Shown here: in pieces, positions 59,610 to 64,000 of the stretch | Layout: every line of letters starts with the position of its first letter | How positions within the stretch are numbered: the stretch's first letter is position 1 | Source: Paenibacillus sp. H1-7 | GTDB lineage: Bacteria; Bacillota; Bacilli; Paenibacillales; NBRC-103111 | Direction: 5' to 3' | Length of the DNA: 64,000 nt | NCBI RefSeq assembly: GCF_022354825.1 | Contig: NZ_CP031168.1 | Span: 4,465,501-4,529,500, forward strand | Program-made: the position numbers and the translations under genes | The notes under the pieces: model-generated | The model's database searches: none | What the model was told of the DNA's origin: nothing | What the model saw: the letters and a program-made list of their open reading frames with translations, nothing else

Positions 59610-59682
59610 TATGAAGGCTCTCCAACACACGGCTTGCTGCTCCGTTGTCTCCAATTTGATTGGTTTACCTATTATTATGAAT

Positions 59683-60993
59683 TCATTTGTTGGCATTTTT
59701 TACTTCCGTAATGATGCTATTAGCTTGCTCATCTGCAGTTCGAAGTGCCGTGTTAACATCCATGCCGTTTTGTCCAATATTTTTTTGCGCATCACTGAGT
59801 ACCGCGTAAATTCTGTTGTCATACACCGTATTAACCGGCGGCAGCGCTGGTTTCACCTTAAATAGCCCTTCTAGGTTTTTCCCTTCGAATATGCCGAGTT
59901 CCTCGGTATACGACTTTTTGATTTCCGGATTTTTCAGAACCGTTAGCCGCGTACTGCTACGGTTCATTGCGCGTTGGGCCTCATCCGAAACCAACAATTC
60001 GAGCACCCGGTAGGCTGCCTCTTTGTTTTTACTTGTCGGAGGAACAAGAAACAGATGAATGTCTACCTGTTTGCTCAAGCCGGGACGGTCGTCATAGGCA
60101 GGATACGATACAACGTCCCAGTTAAACGCGCTTCCTGACTTCTCCATTTCAATCAACGGCTTGGATGTCCCATCGATCCAGCCTGGCAGCATCGCCAATC
60201 TTCGATCCTTGAAAAACGTGTCGGCACCGTATTTGAATTCCTTTTTCGGACCGATATAGCCGGGTATATCGTATAATTGCTTAATGATCGAAAATACATT
60301 CTTATACCCTTCCGACTGCAATACAGCTTTCTCTTGATTGGCGTCAACAACTGGAAGCGAGTATTGACGAATCATCGATTGTGCCGTACCGGGATCCGTG
60401 CCGATATACTGAACGCCGTTGTCTGAACGCGTCGTTTTTCTCGCTAATTCAATCACTTCGTTCCACGTCATGTTATCCTTTGGATACGGAACGGCGAATT
60501 TATCGAATATATCTTTGTTATACAGCATTAGGCCGACATTCGCGTCAAAAGGAATTCCGTAGATTTCGCCATTTTTTCCGATTTGTTTCAGGCTGCTGAC
60601 CACTTCGGGCTCAAAACGGTTCAAGTCAATGTTGTATTGCTTCAGCATTGGGGACAAATCTTCACCGAGTCCAAGGTCCAAAGAAAGATTGATTTGGGCG
60701 TTACTTGTAAATACAAGGTCGGGGACCGTTCCTGCAGCAATTAACTCTTCCGCTTTGGCTGCCTTTTCAAAAGAAATATTCGGGTATTTTTTTTGCACAG
60801 GTTGAACAACTAATTTGTCAAAATCATCATCACTCATACCGACCGCCGTATTGACGATCAACTTGACTGGTTGATCAATTCCTTCTTTTTTATTTGACTG
60901 CGAGGAATTCACGGTTTCTGCATGATTACTGCATCCCAAAGGGATTAGCAGCAAACTTGCCAAACCGGAGTATAACAACAATTTTTTAGTCAT
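59683..60993 (-). CDS. Extracellular solute-binding lipoprotein (family 1)
   Basis: The 436-residue protein has a lipoprotein signal (LLLIPLGC, acylated Cys near residue 21). The mature protein follows the SBP family 1 plan: VQPVQKKYPNISFEKAAKAE, PDLVFTSNAQINLSLDLGLG, EIYGIPFDANVGLMLYNKDI, FAVPYPKDNMTWNEVIELAR. It is a paralogue of the gene at 62848. It lies on the same strand beyond the sulfatase gene, so it may bind a sulfated sugar. No permeases are visible in the window. Confidence 0.9.
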   Translation of the reverse strand: MTKKLLLYSGLASLLLIPLGCSNHAETVNSSQSNKKEGIDQPVKLIVNTAVGMSDDDFDKLVVQPVQKKYPNISFEKAAKAEELIAAGTVPDLVFTSNAQINLSLDLGLGEDLSPMLKQYNIDLNRFEPEVVSSLKQIGKNGEIYGIPFDANVGLMLYNKDIFDKFAVPYPKDNMTWNEVIELARKTTRSDNGVQYIGTDPGTAQSMIRQYSLPVVDANQEKAVLQSEGYKNVFSIIKQLYDIPGYIGPKKEFKYGADTFFKDRRLAMLPGWIDGTSKPLIEMEKSGSAFNWDVVSYPAYDDRPGLSKQVDIHLFLVPPTSKNKEAAYRVLELLVSDEAQRAMNRSSTRLTVLKNPEIKKSYTEELGIFEGKNLEGLFKVKPALPPVNTVYDNRIYAVLSDAQKNIGQNGMDVNTALRTADEQANSIITEVKNANK

Positions 60994-60999
60994 AAAGCG

Positions 61000-61223
61000 A
61001 TGCCCCCATTTTTAAATTATTATATAACCAATAATTCCTATTGTTTATATGGGATTTATTTCATTTTAAAAGACTCTCCGCCCATTTGGAATATCAAAAT
61101 GTTTTCAAATGTTTATCATTAAGTTGTATCACCATGCGAAAACACCTTGCCTGCCTACGAACATGGAATGCAAAAAAGACGCGGATCCACAATGGGAGAG
61201 CGTCTCTAGATTTAAGATGGCTA
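61000..61223. other. Intergenic region between SBP and sulfatase genes
   Basis: An AT-rich gap that probably carries the SBP promoter. CGCATGGTG-type short dyads occur but nothing could be assigned. Confidence 0.3.
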
Positions 61224-62642
61224 TTATATCTCTACAACTCCTATGTCTTGTACTTCATGCTGCAATCGGTGAAGCTCATCCTTCAGATCCTTAACGATCG
61301 CTGCATAAGCCGGATCGGCATATATATTGTTCAGCTCGTGCGGATCTCTCCGCAGATCGAACAGCTCCCATTCCGGCGGCTTGGGATCGTCAATCGCGCC
61401 GGTTGATCCGAGGGCTTCCGCGTAGTAATAAATAAGCTTATACCTGTCTGTACGCACTCCGTAATGCGCATATACGCCATGATGCGCCAAATGCATCCAA
61501 TAGCGGTAATACATAGAGGTTCTCCAGCCTTCAGGCACATTTCCCCGGTTTAACGGACGCAGGCTCGTTCCCTGGAGCGATTCGGGAATCGGTACATCGG
61601 CGTAATCCAGGAATGTGGCGGCAAAATCAACATTCAGCACCATTGCGGACTGGACGGATCCCGGCTTGATCTCTTGCGGATAACGAACAACGAAAGGCAT
61701 GCGCAGCGATTCCTCATACATAAAACGTTTATCGTACCATCCATGATCACCTAGGAAAAAGCCTTGATCGGACGTGTACACGACGATCGTATCGTCAGCT
61801 ATGCCTTCCTGATCCAAATAGTCCAACAGACGTCCTACATTATCATCAATCGAAGCGATACATCGCAAGTAGTCCTTAATATACCGCTGATAGTTCCAGC
61901 TTTTTAGCTGCGCAGGCGTCAGTCCTTCGGGAGGTATTCCTTTGACGTCTTCTTCCTTCAAGTCGCGATCGACTCTCATTGTGGCTGCAGCGGCCGCACT
62001 GGCACGATTCGCATAATCGTCATGAAACGTTTTCGGTTCTGGAATATCGATATCATCATATAAATGGGCATGCTTCTCGTCGGGGACCCATGGACGGTGC
62101 GGCGCCTTATGATGGCACATCAGCATGAAAGGCTGTTCCTTGTCCCTTCTGCACAACCAATCCAGGGACAAGTCTGTAATCAGGTCCGTTACATAGCCTT
62201 CATACGTCTTTTTCTCGCCATTTTCAATGAAATTAGGATCAAAGTATTTCCCTTGTCCCGGCAGTACATTCCAATAATCAAACCCAGTCGGGTCGTTGTC
62301 CCCGCCTTGCCCAAGATGCCATTTCCCGACGATGGCCGTTTGATAGCCGCTGGCTTGAAGCAGCTTAGGGAAGTTAGGCTGTCTGCCGTCAAGCTTGTCC
62401 CCCAGTGTCCGGACACCGTTAAGGTGATTGTAAATTCCGGTTAAGATCGTAGCTCTGCTGGGCGCACAAATGGAATTGGTGCAAAAGCAATTGTCGTAGC
62501 GAATCCCCTCATTCGCAATGCGGTCAATATTAGGCGTCTGATTGATTCTGCTGCCATAACAGCTCATGGCGTGGGCTGCATGATCGTCGCTCATAATAAA
62601 CAGAATGTTCGGTTGTTTCGTCAAATCCGCTTCCCTCCTCAT
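61224..62642 (-). CDS. Type I sulfatase
   Basis: The 472-residue protein has metal-binding Asp19-Asp20 in NILFIMSDDHAAHA and the formylglycine-forming Cys59 in SICAPSRATILTG. Substrate and metal residues appear in TAIVGKWHLGQGGDNDPTGF, VVYTSDQGFFLGDHGW and LRMPFVVRYPQEI. There is no signal peptide, so it acts in the cytoplasm on imported sulfated sugars. The Cys-type site needs the formylglycine-generating enzyme or anaerobic sulfatase maturase, not seen here. It is flanked by two solute-binding lipoproteins. Confidence 0.92.
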   Translation of the reverse strand: MRREADLTKQPNILFIMSDDHAAHAMSCYGSRINQTPNIDRIANEGIRYDNCFCTNSICAPSRATILTGIYNHLNGVRTLGDKLDGRQPNFPKLLQASGYQTAIVGKWHLGQGGDNDPTGFDYWNVLPGQGKYFDPNFIENGEKKTYEGYVTDLITDLSLDWLCRRDKEQPFMLMCHHKAPHRPWVPDEKHAHLYDDIDIPEPKTFHDDYANRASAAAAATMRVDRDLKEEDVKGIPPEGLTPAQLKSWNYQRYIKDYLRCIASIDDNVGRLLDYLDQEGIADDTIVVYTSDQGFFLGDHGWYDKRFMYEESLRMPFVVRYPQEIKPGSVQSAMVLNVDFAATFLDYADVPIPESLQGTSLRPLNRGNVPEGWRTSMYYRYWMHLAHHGVYAHYGVRTDRYKLIYYYAEALGSTGAIDDPKPPEWELFDLRRDPHELNNIYADPAYAAIVKDLKDELHRLQHEVQDIGVVEI

Positions 62643-62847
62643 GTACTCGAAATAAGTGTAAATTTAAAAGACGCAGCTTCCCTACAGGGAAAGAACGTTT
62701 TGTCTCCGGCTGTCCGGTCAAATGGTGCAATCTAAAATACCAAACAATACATACCATTTTACTTGGACTTTTACTTTTAACAATATCATTATGTCATTTG
62801 CGGTTTGGCATTTTGTCGGACAGCACAGCATACTTTGGAGTCGCCGG

Positions 62848-64000
62848 TCATTTACTGTTCGCCAGCTCTTTTTCTATTTCCTTGTTGGCCAATTCCTCCG
62901 CCTCACGGAGCGCCGTTATAATATCCACATTATTGGCCAGCACCTTTTGGTTCATGGCCGGGCCGATTTGCGTACTTGCGATCTGTGAATATTTGTCTAT
63001 TCCTCTCCTGACTCCGTTTTTATTGTAGAAAATCGCATCAATATTCCTCCCTTTCAAAGATTTCAGATTAACGCCAAAATCCTGTTTCGCCTTGGGATCG
63101 GTCAAGCTCGTCAGCCTGCCCCTTTTATTCATTTCATGCTGATTGGTCACATCCGTTACTACCTGCAGCACCTTGAAGGCGGTATCCTTATTTTTCCCCG
63201 TTGTCGTAAGCATCAAGACGTGGACGTCGAGCTCCGCGCCGATCCTTGGCGCTTCCGGAAAGGTCGGGTGCGATACCATATCCCAATTCATCGGATTCCC
63301 CTGGTTATGCAGCTCTTCAAATTCACCCAGCCGTGCTCCCATGGCTGCCATCATCGCCAGCGTACGATCGACCTCGAACGTTTTAATATTGTTCCCGGGT
63401 TTATTGCCCGGAATATCCCAAATGGCTTTATGCTCTTTGAAAATATGAATCCACTCGTCTCCGGTCAAGGTTGCTTTTTTCGTAGTCGGATTATATGTAC
63501 TCAGTGAAAGCTGTCCAGCCATTCGATCGACCCCGGCAGGATGTAAGCCGTAGTATTGCTGCCCGTTCTCCATTCGCGTCATCTTCTTCGCAAGCTCCGT
63601 CGTTTCTTCCCACGTCATGCCGTCTTTGGGATAGGGCACACCGAATTTATCAAACAAATCTTTGTTATAGAACAGCGCGGGAAAGTTGATGGAGAACGGG
63701 ATGGCATACAATTGTCCTTGATCTCCGTAAGCCCGGATCGTTTCAACCGCCGTCGGTTCAAAAGCGTTTAGATCGACATTGTTAAGCTTCACTAAAGACG
63801 TCAAATCCTCCAGGGCATTAAGCTCCTTGAACTGACGGATCACATCGGGACTTCCGAATACAATGTCAGGCAAATTATCGTTGGCGACAAGGGTTTGCGG
63901 CGTATTGGTCGTGTCCGTTCGCACTAGCGTGATCGATATATTCGGATATTTCTTTTTGACCGGTTCGACAATCAGAGCCTGAACCTCCTCATCGGAGATG
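62848..64000 (-). CDS. Extracellular solute-binding protein (family 1), N-terminus beyond window
   Basis: The frame is open to the right window edge (ISDEEVQALIVEPVKKKYPN, like VQPVQKKYPNISF of the paralogue). It shows PDIVFGSPDVIRQFKELNAL, LYAIPFSINFPALFYNKDLF, FGVPYPKDGMTWEETTELAK and ends EKELANSK. It is a close paralogue of the gene at 59683, so the pair flanks the sulfatase. Signal peptide and start are outside the window. Confidence 0.88.
   Translation of the reverse strand, partial: ISDEEVQALIVEPVKKKYPNISITLVRTDTTNTPQTLVANDNLPDIVFGSPDVIRQFKELNALEDLTSLVKLNNVDLNAFEPTAVETIRAYGDQGQLYAIPFSINFPALFYNKDLFDKFGVPYPKDGMTWEETTELAKKMTRMENGQQYYGLHPAGVDRMAGQLSLSTYNPTTKKATLTGDEWIHIFKEHKAIWDIPGNKPGNNIKTFEVDRTLAMMAAMGARLGEFEELHNQGNPMNWDMVSHPTFPEAPRIGAELDVHVLMLTTTGKNKDTAFKVLQVVTDVTNQHEMNKRGRLTSLTDPKAKQDFGVNLKSLKGRNIDAIFYNKNGVRRGIDKYSQIASTQIGPAMNQKVLANNVDIITALREAEELANKEIEKELANSK

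Overview
The window looks like chromosomal DNA of a Paenibacillus-type member of the Bacillota. The indications are an LplA/LplB/LplC-like sugar ABC importer transcribed with a YesM/YesN two-component pair, extra sugar-binding lipoproteins next to a sulfatase, a DUF3231 protein, a SgrR-type regulator, AGGAGG-type ribosome binding sites and A/T-rich rho-independent terminators. It has no rRNA, tRNA or CRISPR array that I can see.

Layout. 1-6.5 kb: a cut-off secreted protein, a small hypothetical gene, a WYL regulator divergent from a tandem pair of effector-binding proteins, and a SgrR-type regulator divergent from an EamA exporter. 6.9-16 kb: short accessory genes (nucleotidyltransferase, acetyltransferase, C1q-like protein, two RibD/DHFR-like reductases, a VOC protein, an AraC regulator, a sigma factor coupled to a broken AHSA1 gene, a broken metallophosphoesterase) between repeated palindromic elements. 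17.3-24.5 kb: an intact sugar-uptake operon (binding protein, two permeases, histidine kinase, response regulator) with an internal attenuator hairpin. 24.7-25.7 kb: gene wreckage including a HAD phosphatase and a tyrosine recombinase. 25.7-27.3 kb: MerR regulator and aldo/keto reductase with a textbook 19-bp-spaced MerR promoter. 27.4-35.7 kb: a run of about a dozen very small genes, nearly all on the minus strand, each followed by a copy of the repeated element. 35.8-53 kb: more accessory genes, several TetR/MarR/HxlR regulators, many decayed genes and six more elements. 53-64 kb: ordinary genes (lipase, flavodoxin plus DHA2 exporter with TetR, DUF4386 protein, and two solute-binding proteins flanking a sulfatase).

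The main observation is the repeated element. At least 16 two-ended copies (about 80-105 bp, one of about 160 bp) and about as many half copies lie between genes. Each two-ended copy has a left simple site (CTAAAC-TGCCC-GTTAGCTTAAT type), a variable hairpin that often reads GCGGCTGCCG/CGGCAGCCGC, and a right simple site (CTAACG-TACC-CGTTAG-CTTAAT type). Each simple site is an imperfect dyad. The two sites are near-direct repeats, and the whole unit also folds on itself. This is the anatomy of integron attC sites: R box, unpaired spacer, L box, variable terminal structure, L box, spacer, R box. In the 28.5-35.7 kb stretch nearly every module is one short promoterless-looking gene whose stop codon abuts an element. 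I infer a sedentary, integron-cassette-like array (a cluster without an integrase in this window). Integrons are not what one expects in this lineage. No integron integrase is visible here, so the idea needs covariance-model and whole-genome tests.

Many genes in the element-rich regions are frameshifted, truncated or fused to element sequence, as expected for a gene-capture zone with high turnover.
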